Positions 52,653 to 61,278 of a DNA stretch of 64,000 nucleotides are shown here, in pieces (position 1 is the stretch's first letter; each line of letters begins with the position of its first letter). This DNA is from Eubacteriales bacterium (GTDB taxonomy: Bacteria; Bacillota; Clostridia; Peptostreptococcales; Anaerovoracaceae): contig JAQXJR010000001.1 of the NCBI GenBank assembly GCA_029009055.1, positions 80,712 through 144,711 on the forward strand. The letters run 5' to 3'. The notes beneath the pieces are model-generated. The model searched no databases. It saw only the letters and a program-made list of their open reading frames with translations, and was not told the DNA's origin. The position numbers were made by a program, and so were the translations under genes.

Positions 52653-53441
52653 TCACCACTGGCTCAGATCCGCCAGCACATCGTCGAAAGCGTAGTTCAG
52701 GTATCTCTTATCGTGGCAGTCGCTGGAGATGATGACATTGCAACCCAGCCTATCTATCTCCGCGAGAAGTGGGAGCGAAGGGTAAGGCGCCGTGCGGTAA
52801 CCCTTAGCCATAGCCCCGGTATTTACTTCGAAAACAGGCTTCTTAAACGGGTTCGTGGATACGAGTTCATCTATAGCGTACAGGGCTGCTTGTCTGTAGT
52901 TCTCATTATCCTCATCGAACTCCCTACTGCCCTCATTGAATTTCATCACCAGATCGAAATGCGCTATGATGTCGCAGTCCATGTCTCTAAGCAGGTTAGC
53001 TTCCTGGCTGTAATAACACTCGTAGTAGCGCTCCCAGCTGCCGCCGAATTTTCGCTCCACCGTGTCGTTCACGATCTCCTCTGTATCGTCCACAGCGTAG
53101 AAGCCGTCGTCCAGCTTCAGGTAATGGTTCGCGCCGATGACGAAATCGTAATCGTAACCATCGTCCTCGCTGTAGTGATCTCGCTCCAGGCCCAGTTTTA
53201 TATCTATCTGCCCGCTGTACTTATCCTTAAGCCGCAGGATCTCATCCCTATACGCCTTCGTGCCATCAGGGCTCATGCAGGATTCCTTATCGAATTCAAC
53301 ATAACTATGGCCGGAAAAGCCGAGCGCCGTGAAACCCAGCTCTAAAGCCCTCCGGATCATTTCTTCCGGCGTGTCTTTACCATCGCAGTATGTGGAATGT
53401 GTGTGATAGTTAGAAAGGCCGTCTCTATTGATTATGTACAT
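52653..53441 (-). CDS. hisK: Histidinol-phosphatase, PHP type
   Basis: A 262-residue PHP-domain enzyme removing phosphate from histidinol phosphate. Metal-binding motifs are NYHTHSTYCDG near residue 11, LGFSGHSYVEFD near 40, GLERDHY near 84, IAHFDLVMKF near 157 and SSDCHD near 240. It lies downstream of hisI but past an intrinsic terminator, so it may be expressed partly by read-through. The 225-bp gap after it contains two AGCAAAG/CTTTGCT words, a run of GGCCCCCGCCCGGGG and no gene. Confidence 0.85.
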   Translation of the reverse strand: MYIINRDGLSNYHTHSTYCDGKDTPEEMIRRALELGFTALGFSGHSYVEFDKESCMSPDGTKAYRDEILRLKDKYSGQIDIKLGLERDHYSEDDGYDYDFVIGANHYLKLDDGFYAVDDTEEIVNDTVERKFGGSWERYYECYYSQEANLLRDMDCDIIAHFDLVMKFNEGSREFDEDNENYRQAALYAIDELVSTNPFKKPVFEVNTGAMAKGYRTAPYPSLPLLAEIDRLGCNVIISSDCHDKRYLNYAFDDVLADLSQW

Positions 53442-53466
53442 TTACCTTAAATCCCCCTTTTACCCG

Positions 53467-53510
53467 AAAAAAGCTGCCTCTAAAGGTCATATACCGACCC
53501 CCGAGGCAGC
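53467..53510 (-). terminator. Intrinsic terminator between hisI and hisK
   Basis: GGCTGCCTC...GAGGCAGC (minus strand) closes a hairpin with a 22-base loop, then TTTTTTCGGG. It ends the hisZ-to-hisI transcript or lowers hisK expression. Confidence 0.8.
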
Positions 53511-53581
53511 CTATAAATCTAAAAATATACGGTCATGTGTCGAAGCCGGCTGCCTGTCAGCTCCGCTCGCCCGCGTTCTGA

Positions 53582-54025
53582 TCAGTCAACCAACTCTTCT
53601 GTTATATCTCCGGCGCTTTTACCTTCGGCCTTCATCCTCTTCTTAAGCTCCGCCATGAGCTCATCCGTAGGCACGTCAGCTAAAGCCGCGCTCTTATCGA
53701 CATCCCCGACTAACGGGTATTCGAAGCAGGAATCCGTCCCCATATGGCAGGCCGGACCGTCCTTATTCACGATCACGACCAGGGCGTCCCTGTCGCAGTC
53801 AGCTATGATGCTGACCACATGCTGGAAATTCCCGGACGTCTCGCCCTTCCTCCACAGCACCTTCCTGTGCCTGGACCAGAAGCAGGTCTTACCCTCCTTC
53901 AGCGTGATATCCAGGCTCTCCCTGTTCATATAAGCGACAGTCAGTACCCTCTTAGATGTAGCGTCCTGCACTATGGCCGGGATGAGCCCCCTGTCGTCGA
54001 AAACCAGTTCGTCGATATCGATCAT
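53582..54025 (-). CDS. hisI: Phosphoribosyl-AMP cyclohydrolase
   Basis: A 147-residue enzyme opening the adenine ring of PR-AMP. Metal-binding and active-site parts are LTVAYMNRESLDITLKEGKTCFWSRHRKVLWRKGE, QHVVSIIADCDRDALVV and GPACHMGTDSCF. The last 35 residues (VPTDELMAELKKRMKAEG) form an extra helical tail; the HisE pyrophosphohydrolase is not fused. ORF-track residues before MIDIDELVF read through the hisF-hisI gap; the start at 54025 has GGGAGA about seven bases upstream. Confidence 0.93.
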   Translation of the reverse strand: MIDIDELVFDDRGLIPAIVQDATSKRVLTVAYMNRESLDITLKEGKTCFWSRHRKVLWRKGETSGNFQHVVSIIADCDRDALVVIVNKDGPACHMGTDSCFEYPLVGDVDKSAALADVPTDELMAELKKRMKAEGKSAGDITEELVD

Positions 54026-54138
54026 ATCTTTCTCCCAGCAAAAGGATCCCGGCGCGCTCGGCTCTGCCGCGAGCTGCTCACGCTGCACCGGCGCCCGGAG
54101 GCGCCCAGCTCGTGCTCCCTTTGCAAATTCAACAAAAA

Positions 54139-54897
54139 TTAAAGTCTTACGTTTATGCCGGCTTCTGCCATGCTCTTCTTCAGGTCAGGTATGGTCACCT
54201 CGCCGAAGTGGAATATGGATGCCGCGAGCCCAGCGTCTATGTCAGGTATGGCCTTAAACAGGTCTATGAAGTCCTGGATGCCGCCGGCTCCTCCCGAGGC
54301 GATGACAGGTATATCCACTGCGTCCTCTACCCTCTTAAGCAGCTCTATGTCGAATCCGGTCTTCACGCCGTCTGTGTCCATGCTGTTAACCACGAGTTCG
54401 CCGGCGCCCGATCTAACGCCGTTCTTTATCCACTCTATGGCGTCCATTCCCGTGTCCTCGCGGCCACCGTTCTTAAATACGTGGAATTCACCGTCTACGC
54501 GCTTTACATCGACGGAAAGCGTCACGCACTGACTGCCGTAGATCTCAGCCGCCCTTCCGATAAGGCTCGGATCCTTAATGGCTCCTGAGTTCACGGACAC
54601 CTTATCGGCGCCGCAGTCCAGCACGCGCTTGAAATCGTCGACAGTGTTTATGCCGCCTCCGACCGTGAGCGGGATGAATATGGTGGACGCAACTTCACGA
54701 AGCGTATCTGTGAACAGCTTACGTCCCTCGGCTGACGCCGTTATATCGTAGAAAACCAGCTCGTCAGCGCCGTTCTCGCTGTAGTAGCGTCCGAGCTCCA
54801 CAGGGGAGTTTACATCCGCCAGACCCTTAAAATTAACACCTTTAACTACCCTGCCGTTCTTAACGTCCAGGCATGGAATTATTCTTTTCGTAATCAT
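54139..54897 (-). CDS. hisF: Imidazole glycerol phosphate synthase subunit HisF
   Basis: A 252-residue beta/alpha barrel that uses ammonia from HisH to make imidazole glycerol phosphate and AICAR. Catalytic Asp11 lies in PCLDVKNGRVVKG and Asp130 in LSVDVKRVDG. IPLTVGGGI and VIASGGAGG are the phosphate-binding loops. The start follows hisA by nine bases. A 113-base gap before hisI has GC-rich inverted words but no terminator. Confidence 0.96.
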   Translation of the reverse strand: MITKRIIPCLDVKNGRVVKGVNFKGLADVNSPVELGRYYSENGADELVFYDITASAEGRKLFTDTLREVASTIFIPLTVGGGINTVDDFKRVLDCGADKVSVNSGAIKDPSLIGRAAEIYGSQCVTLSVDVKRVDGEFHVFKNGGREDTGMDAIEWIKNGVRSGAGELVVNSMDTDGVKTGFDIELLKRVEDAVDIPVIASGGAGGIQDFIDLFKAIPDIDAGLAASIFHFGEVTIPDLKKSMAEAGINVRL

Positions 54898-54906
54898 CTC
54901 TAAATC

Positions 54907-55629
54907 TTATTTAGAAAATTTCTCCAGAACTTCTGAGAGGTCGAGGGCTCCTGTGTAGAGCGCGCGGCCGATGATAGCTCCATCGACACCGATGTCGTTA
55001 AGCTTCTCGAGGTCTTCCATATCTGATATGCCGCCGGACGCGATGATATCCACGTATCCGCCGTAATCAGCTACGAGCTTCTTATAAAGCTCGACGTTCG
55101 TTCCCTCCATAGCTCCATCCTTACCGATGTCTGTGCAGATAATAGTGCTTACACCGTCGTCGATCAGGTTCTGGAACATATCGTCCACAGTCTTCTCAGT
55201 AACGTTAGTCCAGCCGTCTATGGCCACCTTAACGCCTGTGATGTCGACGCCGACAGCTACACTCTTACCGTGCTTCTTTATCATTCTAGCCGTAAATTCA
55301 GGATCCTTAACAGCCATGGTACCGATGATGACTCTGAGAGCCCCCATCATGGCATAGTTAACGATGATCTCCTCGTTTCTGATGCCCCCTCCGATCTCTA
55401 CCTTAAGTCCTGTTCCTTCTATGATTTCCTTTATGGCCTTAAGGTTAGGCTGAGATCCTCCGATAGCTCCGTCCAGGTCGACTACGTGGAGATACTCCGC
55501 GCCGGCTTCCTCGAACTCATGAGCTACCTCTAAAGGGTCTTCGCCATAGACTGTCATCTGGTTATAATCGCCCTTAAGCAGACGAACCACTTCTCCGCCA
55601 CGCAGATCAATTGCCGGAAAAATTTTCAT
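54907..55629 (-). CDS. hisA: ProFAR isomerase HisA
   Basis: A 240-residue beta/alpha barrel, sister to HisF, that performs the Amadori rearrangement of ProFAR. The catalytic aspartates lie in PAIDLRGGEVVRL and TDIGKDGAMEG; EIGGGIRN and IASGGISD bind phosphate. It lies ten bases after hisH. Confidence 0.96.
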   Translation of the reverse strand: MKIFPAIDLRGGEVVRLLKGDYNQMTVYGEDPLEVAHEFEEAGAEYLHVVDLDGAIGGSQPNLKAIKEIIEGTGLKVEIGGGIRNEEIIVNYAMMGALRVIIGTMAVKDPEFTARMIKKHGKSVAVGVDITGVKVAIDGWTNVTEKTVDDMFQNLIDDGVSTIICTDIGKDGAMEGTNVELYKKLVADYGGYVDIIASGGISDMEDLEKLNDIGVDGAIIGRALYTGALDLSEVLEKFSK

Positions 55630-55639
55630 AAATAACCCC

Positions 55640-56257
55640 CTAAATTTCGCAAAAAGCTCTAAGAATATTCATACCTACCTCTCCACTCTTCTCAGGGTGG
55701 AACTGCAGGCCGAAAACATTTTCATTCTGTACGGCAGCTGTAACAGGCTGTCCGTACTCCGTCGAGGCTATCGTGCTCTCATCGCATTCCGACGCGTAGT
55801 AGGAATGGACGAAATAAACGAAGCTGCCCTCATCAATATACTTAAATATCGGGCTCTTCTCCTTCCCTTCCGGGAACTTAAGATAATTCCACCCGATATG
55901 CGGTATCTTATAATTATCCGGGACATAGCCCCTGAGTGGGACCACGCTTCCCTTCACGAGTCCGAGTCCCTCGTGCTCTCCGAACTCCAGGCTCTTATCG
56001 AACAGGAGCTGCATGCCGAGACATATGCCCATTAAAGGCTTCCCGGCTTTAGCGGCATCCTTCACTGCCTGATCCAGGCCTGTGGCCTTAAGTTTCTCCG
56101 CCGCGTCAGCGAAAGCGCCGACACCCGGCAGGATGACTCTGTCCGCATTCCTGATCTTCTCAGCGTCGCCCGTCAATTCAACTTCCTGCCCTATCATTCC
56201 GAATGAGCTGTAAAGTGAAAAGATGTTACCGACGCCATAATCAACTATCGCGATCAT
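55640..56257 (-). CDS. hisH: Imidazole glycerol phosphate synthase glutaminase subunit HisH
   Basis: A 205-residue class I glutamine amidotransferase delivering ammonia to HisF. The nucleophile lies in GICLGMQLLF, and the His-Glu pair in GLQFHPEKSG. The start was moved from 56314 to the ATG at 56257 (MIAIVDYGVGN), with GGAGG seven bases upstream and only ten bases from the hisB stop. Confidence 0.96.
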   Translation of the reverse strand: MIAIVDYGVGNIFSLYSSFGMIGQEVELTGDAEKIRNADRVILPGVGAFADAAEKLKATGLDQAVKDAAKAGKPLMGICLGMQLLFDKSLEFGEHEGLGLVKGSVVPLRGYVPDNYKIPHIGWNYLKFPEGKEKSPIFKYIDEGSFVYFVHSYYASECDESTIASTEYGQPVTAAVQNENVFGLQFHPEKSGEVGMNILRAFCEI

Positions 56258-56267
56258 GGTAATCCTC

Positions 56268-56855
56268 CTATAAGACCCCCTTAGTAGAAGGGATCTCATC
56301 CGCATGTTTTTCATCTATGGCTGTGGCGTGGCCCATGACCCTGCCGAAAGCCTTAAACATGGCTTCGATGATATGGTGCGTGTTCTCCCCGGAGAATTCC
56401 TTAAAGTGCACGGCCATCTCCGCGTGCCTTACGAATCCCAGGAAAAACTCTTTCACTAATTCGGTGTCGAAGTCTCCGACCTTAGCCTGAGGCATGGTGA
56501 CATCGAATCCAAGCGCTGCTCTTCCGGATACATCTACAGCGCAGAGCATTAACGTTTCGTCCATCGGCAGGACTATATCGGCGTACCTGTAGATCCCGGC
56601 TCTGTCGTCCAGCGCCTGCCTGAACGCGTCGCCCAGGGCTATACCGATATCTTCCACGGAATGATGATAATCCACATCTATGTCCCCGTTACATGTGAGA
56701 TCCAGGTCGAAGCGGCCGTGACCGGCGAAGAGCTCCAGCATATGGTTCATGAAACCGCATCCTGTCTCGATAGAATAATCACCCTTACCATCCAGGTCCA
56801 GGGTCAGGGAGATCTCAGTCTCCGCTGTATTTCTTACTATCTCGACTCTTCTCAT
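56268..56855 (-). CDS. hisB: Imidazoleglycerol-phosphate dehydratase
   Basis: A 195-residue monofunctional dehydratase; the N-terminal phosphatase of enteric HisB is absent, as expected with a separate PHP phosphatase. Metal-binding motifs GFMNHMLELFAGHG, DYHHSVEDIGIALG, FVRHAEMAVH and ENTHHIIEAMFKAFGR are intact. The ATG at 56855 is two codons after a GTG that overlaps the hisC stop (GTGA), so translation is coupled to hisC. Confidence 0.95.
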   Translation of the reverse strand: MRRVEIVRNTAETEISLTLDLDGKGDYSIETGCGFMNHMLELFAGHGRFDLDLTCNGDIDVDYHHSVEDIGIALGDAFRQALDDRAGIYRYADIVLPMDETLMLCAVDVSGRAALGFDVTMPQAKVGDFDTELVKEFFLGFVRHAEMAVHFKEFSGENTHHIIEAMFKAFGRVMGHATAIDEKHADEIPSTKGVL

Positions 56856-56857
56856 GA

Positions 56858-57925
56858 TCACTCACCCTGCTTTCCGAGTATCTCCTTAACGGTATCGATA
56901 AAAATGGACATATCTTCCCTTTTACCAATAGTTATTCTATTGTAATTACTTATGCGTTCATTGTCAAAGTGTCTGACGAGGATTTTTCTATCTTTTAACT
57001 GTGTATACAGACTTTCTCCCGATATATCCGGGGAAGAAGCGAATATAAAGTTCGTTTTCGAAGGAATGACATAGAATCCAAGTTTTTTCAGTTCTTCTGT
57101 CGTCCACTCCCTGGTCTCGGCGATCTTCTTACAGTTCTCCATGTAATAATCATCCTCTTCCAGAGCTGTGATGCCTATCTCAGCTGTAGTCCTGTTCACG
57201 CTGTAAGGGTTCATGGAGAACTTAAGCTTCTCCAGGTCCTTAATGAGCCCCTCCGAAGCCACAGCGAATCCCAGTCTCGCTCCCGCCAGGCTCCTGGATT
57301 TAGAGTATGTGCAGCAGACGATCAGGTTATCGTATTCCTTAGTCAGAGGGATATAGCTGGTGCCGCCGAAATCGGCGTAAGCCTGGTCTATAAGGACGAC
57401 ATGGTCGCTGTTGCTCTCTATGATCTTCCTGATGTCGGATGTCAGAAGCTCCAGTCCCGTAGGCGCGTTTGGATCTGCTATGACTACCATCTTCCCTGTG
57501 TTCAGGTAGTCATTCACGTCTATTGTGAAGTCGTCTTTAAGCTTCTTCGTCTCGAAAGGCTGGCCTATGAAGCCGGCGAACACGTCGTAGAAACCGTAAG
57601 TTATGTCCGGGAATACCAGGCCGTCCTGACCGAATGCCATGAAGGACACATACAAGATGTCGTCAGACCCATTAGCGCAGAAGACGTTAGTCGGCTCCAC
57701 ACCATATCTCTTTGCTAGAGCCTGCTTGAGAGCCCTCAGGTCAGGGTCAGGGTACAGCCTCAGCCTCTTCGCGTTCTCAGGGTCGCAAGCCTTAGCCCGT
57801 GTCAAAGGCCCCGGCGGATACGGAGACTCATTCGTGTTCAGCTTTATATACTCGCCCGCCTTAGGCTGCTCGCCCGGCGTGTACTCCTGAAAATCCTTAA
57901 ACTTCTCATTCAGAAACTTACTCAT
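56858..57925 (-). CDS. hisC: Histidinol-phosphate aminotransferase
   Basis: A 355-residue class I/II PLP aminotransferase. The PLP Lys is in CTYSKSRSLAGARLGFA near 215; NTNESPYPPGP at the start and DPNAPTGL near 150 are family marks. Its ATG overlaps the hisG stop by four bases (ATGA). Confidence 0.95.
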   Translation of the reverse strand: MSKFLNEKFKDFQEYTPGEQPKAGEYIKLNTNESPYPPGPLTRAKACDPENAKRLRLYPDPDLRALKQALAKRYGVEPTNVFCANGSDDILYVSFMAFGQDGLVFPDITYGFYDVFAGFIGQPFETKKLKDDFTIDVNDYLNTGKMVVIADPNAPTGLELLTSDIRKIIESNSDHVVLIDQAYADFGGTSYIPLTKEYDNLIVCCTYSKSRSLAGARLGFAVASEGLIKDLEKLKFSMNPYSVNRTTAEIGITALEEDDYYMENCKKIAETREWTTEELKKLGFYVIPSKTNFIFASSPDISGESLYTQLKDRKILVRHFDNERISNYNRITIGKREDMSIFIDTVKEILGKQGE

Positions 57926-58569
57926 TTACTCTCTCCCTTACCCCAGAGCTCAGCCGCGAGTGCGTCGCGGAGAGCCACTATCTCTTCTGTCTTGAACTGG
58001 AATGACGCTTTATTAGCTATGAGCCTGGCGCTGATCTGGACTATGGTCTCTACGACTTCCAGGTCGTTCTCCCTGAGCGTCGTTCCCGTCTCGACTATAT
58101 CGACTATAACGTCCGACAGGCCTACTATCGGGGCCAGCTCTATGGATCCGTGCAGCTCTATTATGTCTATGTCGCGGTTCTCGCCGTCGAAGTATGTCCT
58201 GGCTATGTTAGGGAACTTCGTCGCCACGCGCAAAGTCCTTTCTGAGTTTTCGTGCCAGCCCTTCGGCGCGGCTTCTGCCATGCGGCATTTACCGATCCCC
58301 AGGTCCATGAGCTCGTAGACATCCGGCTCGTGCTCCAGTATTATGTCTTCCCCAGCTATGCCGACGTCAGCCGCGCCCCTTTCAACGTATATGGTGACGT
58401 CTGACGGCTTTACCTGGAAAAACCTTATTTTCTTATCTTCATTAACTAAGACCAGCTTCCTGTTATCGTCGGAAGGCTCTTCGTAGCCGTAGCCGGACTT
58501 CCTGAGCAGGTCATTTACTTTCTTACCCAGTCTCCCCTTAGGCAGGGCTATGTTTATCCACTTATCCAA
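57922..58569 (-). CDS. hisG: ATP phosphoribosyltransferase, short form
   Basis: The first enzyme of histidine synthesis, joining ATP and PRPP. The 215-residue product is the short form lacking the C-terminal regulatory ACT-like domain, so it needs HisZ as partner. The IALPKGRLGKKV start and the PRPP-binding segment VDIVETGTTLRENDLEVV are clear. It overlaps hisZ by eight bases. Confidence 0.96.
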   Translation of the reverse strand: MDKWINIALPKGRLGKKVNDLLRKSGYGYEEPSDDNRKLVLVNEDKKIRFFQVKPSDVTIYVERGAADVGIAGEDIILEHEPDVYELMDLGIGKCRMAEAAPKGWHENSERTLRVATKFPNIARTYFDGENRDIDIIELHGSIELAPIVGLSDVIVDIVETGTTLRENDLEVVETIVQISARLIANKASFQFKTEEIVALRDALAAELWGKGESK

Positions 58570-59671
58570 TTCTCTCAGCCTCCCCGTCTTTCATTCTGTA
58601 CAGGTTCTTATACCTGAGCTTCTCCGGGACGGACCTCTCGACGGCGACATCCATGTCGCCGGAAAGCTTTGCTGCTGCCCTGGTCACATCCGCGGGATCG
58701 TCGTTCTCCCCGTATAGGAGCACGGTATCGATGTCGAAGCCCGGATCCTCGCTCTTCAGGTATTCCAGGTTATCGAGGTAGACGGCGAATCCTATGGCGC
58801 CGCCCTTCTTATCCATCCTCTTCATGAGCTTATTATAGCTGCCGCCGGAAAGTATGCTCTTAGGAACGCCCTCTATGAAGCCCTTAAACAAGATGCCGCT
58901 GTAGTAGTTCATGTCGTTTACTATGGAGAAATCTATCTTCACGTTATACGGAGTCGGGTCGGCGTCCAGGACTCCTATGACGGTCTCCAGCTCTTTCAGG
59001 CTCTCGCGGCCGGCTTCGCTGAAGTCTATGCTTTCCAAGCCCTTCAGCACTTCGTCCGGGGCTCCGTACGTGTTTATGATCGTGTTTACGTCATCGACCA
59101 CACGCGCCGGGATATCGTTCTCCTCAGCCGCAAGCGTGACGCCGGCCATGTTCTTCTGGCCTATGCATTTAATTATCGTCTCCTTCGCCTGGTCGTCTAT
59201 GTCCCTCAAGATGTCGAGGATCATGCCCATGTGGGAGATCTCGAGGACATAATCCTTACCGATGGTCTCGAGCGACTCTGCAGCAAGCTTCGTGACTTCC
59301 GCCACCTGGTATGTGTCTATGTCGCCCAGGCATTCCAGCCCGGTCTGGGTCATCTCTTTCTGGGCGCCGGACGGCTTCACCGCCCTGTATATGTTCTCGT
59401 TATAGAATATCTTCTCAGCGAAATTCGGTCTGTATCTATAGTTCTTCACTATGGAAAGCGTGAGGTCCGGCTTCAGGGCCATCATCCGCCCGGTCCCGTC
59501 GCTGAAGGCTATTATGCTGTCAGACGCGACGAAATCCTTATTTCTCAGGTACAGTTCGTATTCCTCGAATTTCCCCATCTTATATCTCGAATAGCCGTAT
59601 CTCCTGTACAAGGCCTGGAGAGACAGCATAGCGTCTTCTTCTTCGCTTATCTTATTTCTGTCTATCTTCAT
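58562..59671 (-). CDS. hisZ: ATP phosphoribosyltransferase regulatory subunit
   Basis: A 369-residue histidyl-tRNA synthetase paralogue lacking aminoacylation; it forms a hetero-octamer with short HisG and senses histidine. Class II synthetase-like parts are visible (LYRRYGYSRYKMGKFEEYE, ALKPDLTLSIVKNYR, FYNENIYRA). It is the first gene of the operon, with a promoter about 220 bases upstream. The ATG is preceded by AGGAAGAG. Confidence 0.93.
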   Translation of the reverse strand: MKIDRNKISEEEDAMLSLQALYRRYGYSRYKMGKFEEYELYLRNKDFVASDSIIAFSDGTGRMMALKPDLTLSIVKNYRYRPNFAEKIFYNENIYRAVKPSGAQKEMTQTGLECLGDIDTYQVAEVTKLAAESLETIGKDYVLEISHMGMILDILRDIDDQAKETIIKCIGQKNMAGVTLAAEENDIPARVVDDVNTIINTYGAPDEVLKGLESIDFSEAGRESLKELETVIGVLDADPTPYNVKIDFSIVNDMNYYSGILFKGFIEGVPKSILSGGSYNKLMKRMDKKGGAIGFAVYLDNLEYLKSEDPGFDIDTVLLYGENDDPADVTRAAAKLSGDMDVAVERSVPEKLRYKNLYRMKDGEAERIG

Positions 59672-59887
59672 TTCTCTTCCTCACTACCTCTTACGTTCGG
59701 GCCGGATCGGCATTGCCATCCATTCAATTACCCAGCAAAGCCGCGTCATTGCTTTTTCTCCGAACAAATGAACATTTTACCACTAAAAGCCGGCCTTGTC
59801 TCTGCCCGGCGTGGCGCTTTTCTGTCCAATCAACCACATTTCGCAGCGGCATTTTCGTTTCAAAGCATAATTTCGTTGCACTTTATC

Positions 59888-59916
59888 AGTTTATCACGTT
59901 AAATCGATAAAATCAA
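59888..59916 (-). promoter_or_regulatory. Likely promoter of the his operon
   Basis: On the minus strand TTGATT and TAAACT are separated by 17 bases. It would leave a leader of about 205 nt before hisZ. The leader was searched by eye for a T-box (GGGTGGNACCGCG) and for a His-rich leader peptide; neither was seen. Confidence 0.5.
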
Positions 59917-59930
59917 CAGTACTTACTCCA

Positions 59931-60775
59931 TTATAAATGTAAATTTTACGTGTGACATCGACTCCATGATCAAACCCTCGGAATACATTTGTAAAATCTC
60001 ATCTCAAATCAGTGTAATTTTGCTAAATTAGCAAAAAAGTCCAGTTCTTCACGGATCGATGGAGGACAAAAAATCGAATGGATCTCAAGTCGTAGACTTC
60101 TAGGTTTGTAATCTTTTTCACCCCCAAATCAGCAAATAAGTCACAAAATGTAAATATTCATGTCCATTCACCGATATTAATTACAAGGCAGTTACCCCAC
60201 CGGACAATACCCACTTCACTTTCCAAACTTTCGAGGTGGCAACAGCACAACCACTTGCACACTTAGCTATGACTCACATCAACTGATAACCGCTTGATTG
60301 TATATGATCCAAGGGGACATTAAGAAAATTTCGGCGAAAATACTCCATAAATTCTTAAAGTTAGAAAGATACTAGCTTTCGAGCTATTTATTTCTAAATA
60401 GCCTTCGCCTAAGTATTAGAATCGCTGGCGGAATCGTGGCTAGCATGCGAACCGCTATAGAAATGTGCTTTGATACAAACGAAAAGTGGGTGTGATGCGC
60501 ATAAACATACATAACAACCCAGATATATACGTAGACGACAAGGTCATGTCGGCTTTGCTGGTGAAAAGAAGAGAGGATCTACACATCATTTAGAAAAATT
60601 ATGTCTGCGATTCATATTCATTCTAAGATTAAGAAAATAACAACCAATATCGCCGTTTTTTTCTAAATGAGTTATCGAGGACAGCTTTCCACAGCAAAGC
60701 GATTCCGCTAAGCAAAGCTAAGCAAAGCAAGCCTAGCAAGCCACTCTCAGTAAAATCATGTCCGCAAACCACTAG
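59931..60775. other. Gene-free stretch with repeats and palindromes
   Basis: About 850 bp upstream of the his operon without a convincing gene. It holds a perfect palindrome TTTTGCTAA-A-TTAGCAAAA at 60018-60036, the repeat copy D at 60043-60072, and three closely spaced AGCAAAG words near 60692-60728. A 32-codon plus-strand ORF at 60495-60593 (MRINIHNNPDIYVDDKVMS) lacks a clear family. The composition is AT-richer than in the genes. It may be a degenerate mobile segment. Confidence 0.5.
60043..60072 (+). repeat. Interspersed repeat, copy D (partial)
   Basis: GTTCTTCACGGATcgatGGAGGACAAAAAA matches the 5' tag and start of the stem in the copies at 63860 (plus), 60776 (minus) and 38931 (minus), but lacks the closing arm. 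Confidence 0.55.
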
Positions 60776-60821
60776 AAAAGGATAACTGCTTTCGCCATCC
60801 CCCAGAAATCCGTGAAGAACC
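60776..60821 (-). repeat. Interspersed repeat, copy B
   Basis: On the minus strand GGTTCTTCACGGATTTCTGGGGGATGGCgaaaGCAGTTATCCTTTT: the conserved tag, an imperfect hairpin with GAAA loop and a T-run. The first 25 bases are identical to those at 63860-63884 on the other strand. It lies immediately beyond the terminator of the gene at 60860. Confidence 0.75.
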
Positions 60822-60825
60822 AAAT

Positions 60826-60852
60826 AAAAGCCGGGGACCCAGCCCCGGCTAA
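60826..60852 (-). terminator. Intrinsic terminator of the small Cys-rich membrane protein gene
   Basis: On the minus strand TAGCCGGGGC-tgggt-CCCCGGCT forms the stem, then TTTATTTGG. Confidence 0.75.
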
Positions 60853-60859
60853 AATCGTG

Positions 60860-61189
60860 TTATTTAGTAAAATCAACGTGTTCGACGTTATCAGGCGTCG
60901 ACGGATCCGAAACGCCCATCTTCAGCTTCTCCAGCTCGCAAGCCTTATCGTGGACCATCTTCGTGACCTCGCCGCGCTCGCCCGTCTTCACGTTACTGTT
61001 GAAACCGAAACAAACGGCGGAAATCGGGCACTCGCTGCAAGCCATCATGTTATTTTCGCGCTCCACACTGTCCGGAGCCGAAGCCTCCTCCGTATTCTTA
61101 GCGCCCAGCATGCCGGCAACCGCGGCAATCACGCCAATCAGAACGCCGGCGACGATAATATACCCAATATGACTGAGAAAATACTCCAT
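60860..61189 (-). CDS. Small single-pass membrane protein with CxxCPxxxxC motif
   Basis: The 109-residue protein has one N-terminal membrane helix (about 8-30, IGYIIVAGVLIGVIAAVAGMLGA). A soluble segment follows with ACSECPISAVCFGF near residue 52, and an additional Cys in HDKACELEKL near 83. The Cys cluster could hold a metal or an Fe-S centre; it recalls FeoB-associated Cys-rich membrane proteins, but feoB is not here. It ends in an independent terminator and starts 90 bases from the CPBP gene. Function unknown. Confidence 0.7.
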   Translation of the reverse strand: MEYFLSHIGYIIVAGVLIGVIAAVAGMLGAKNTEEASAPDSVERENNMMACSECPISAVCFGFNSNVKTGERGEVTKMVHDKACELEKLKMGVSDPSTPDNVEHVDFTK

Positions 61190-61278
61190 TTATCTCACCC
61201 TTTCGAAATATTCTGAATTTCCCCAAACACTACGGTGAGGAAACACCAATCCCCAAACTCAGCGGCCGAAGCCCTTAC

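Noticed and set aside
52599-53345. 248-codon plus-strand ORF
   Set aside because: Antisense to the PHP phosphatase; no supporting features.
59672-59887. T-box or His leader peptide before hisZ
   Set aside because: No GGGTGGNACCGCG-type T-box core was found, and a 42-codon leader ORF contains a single His.
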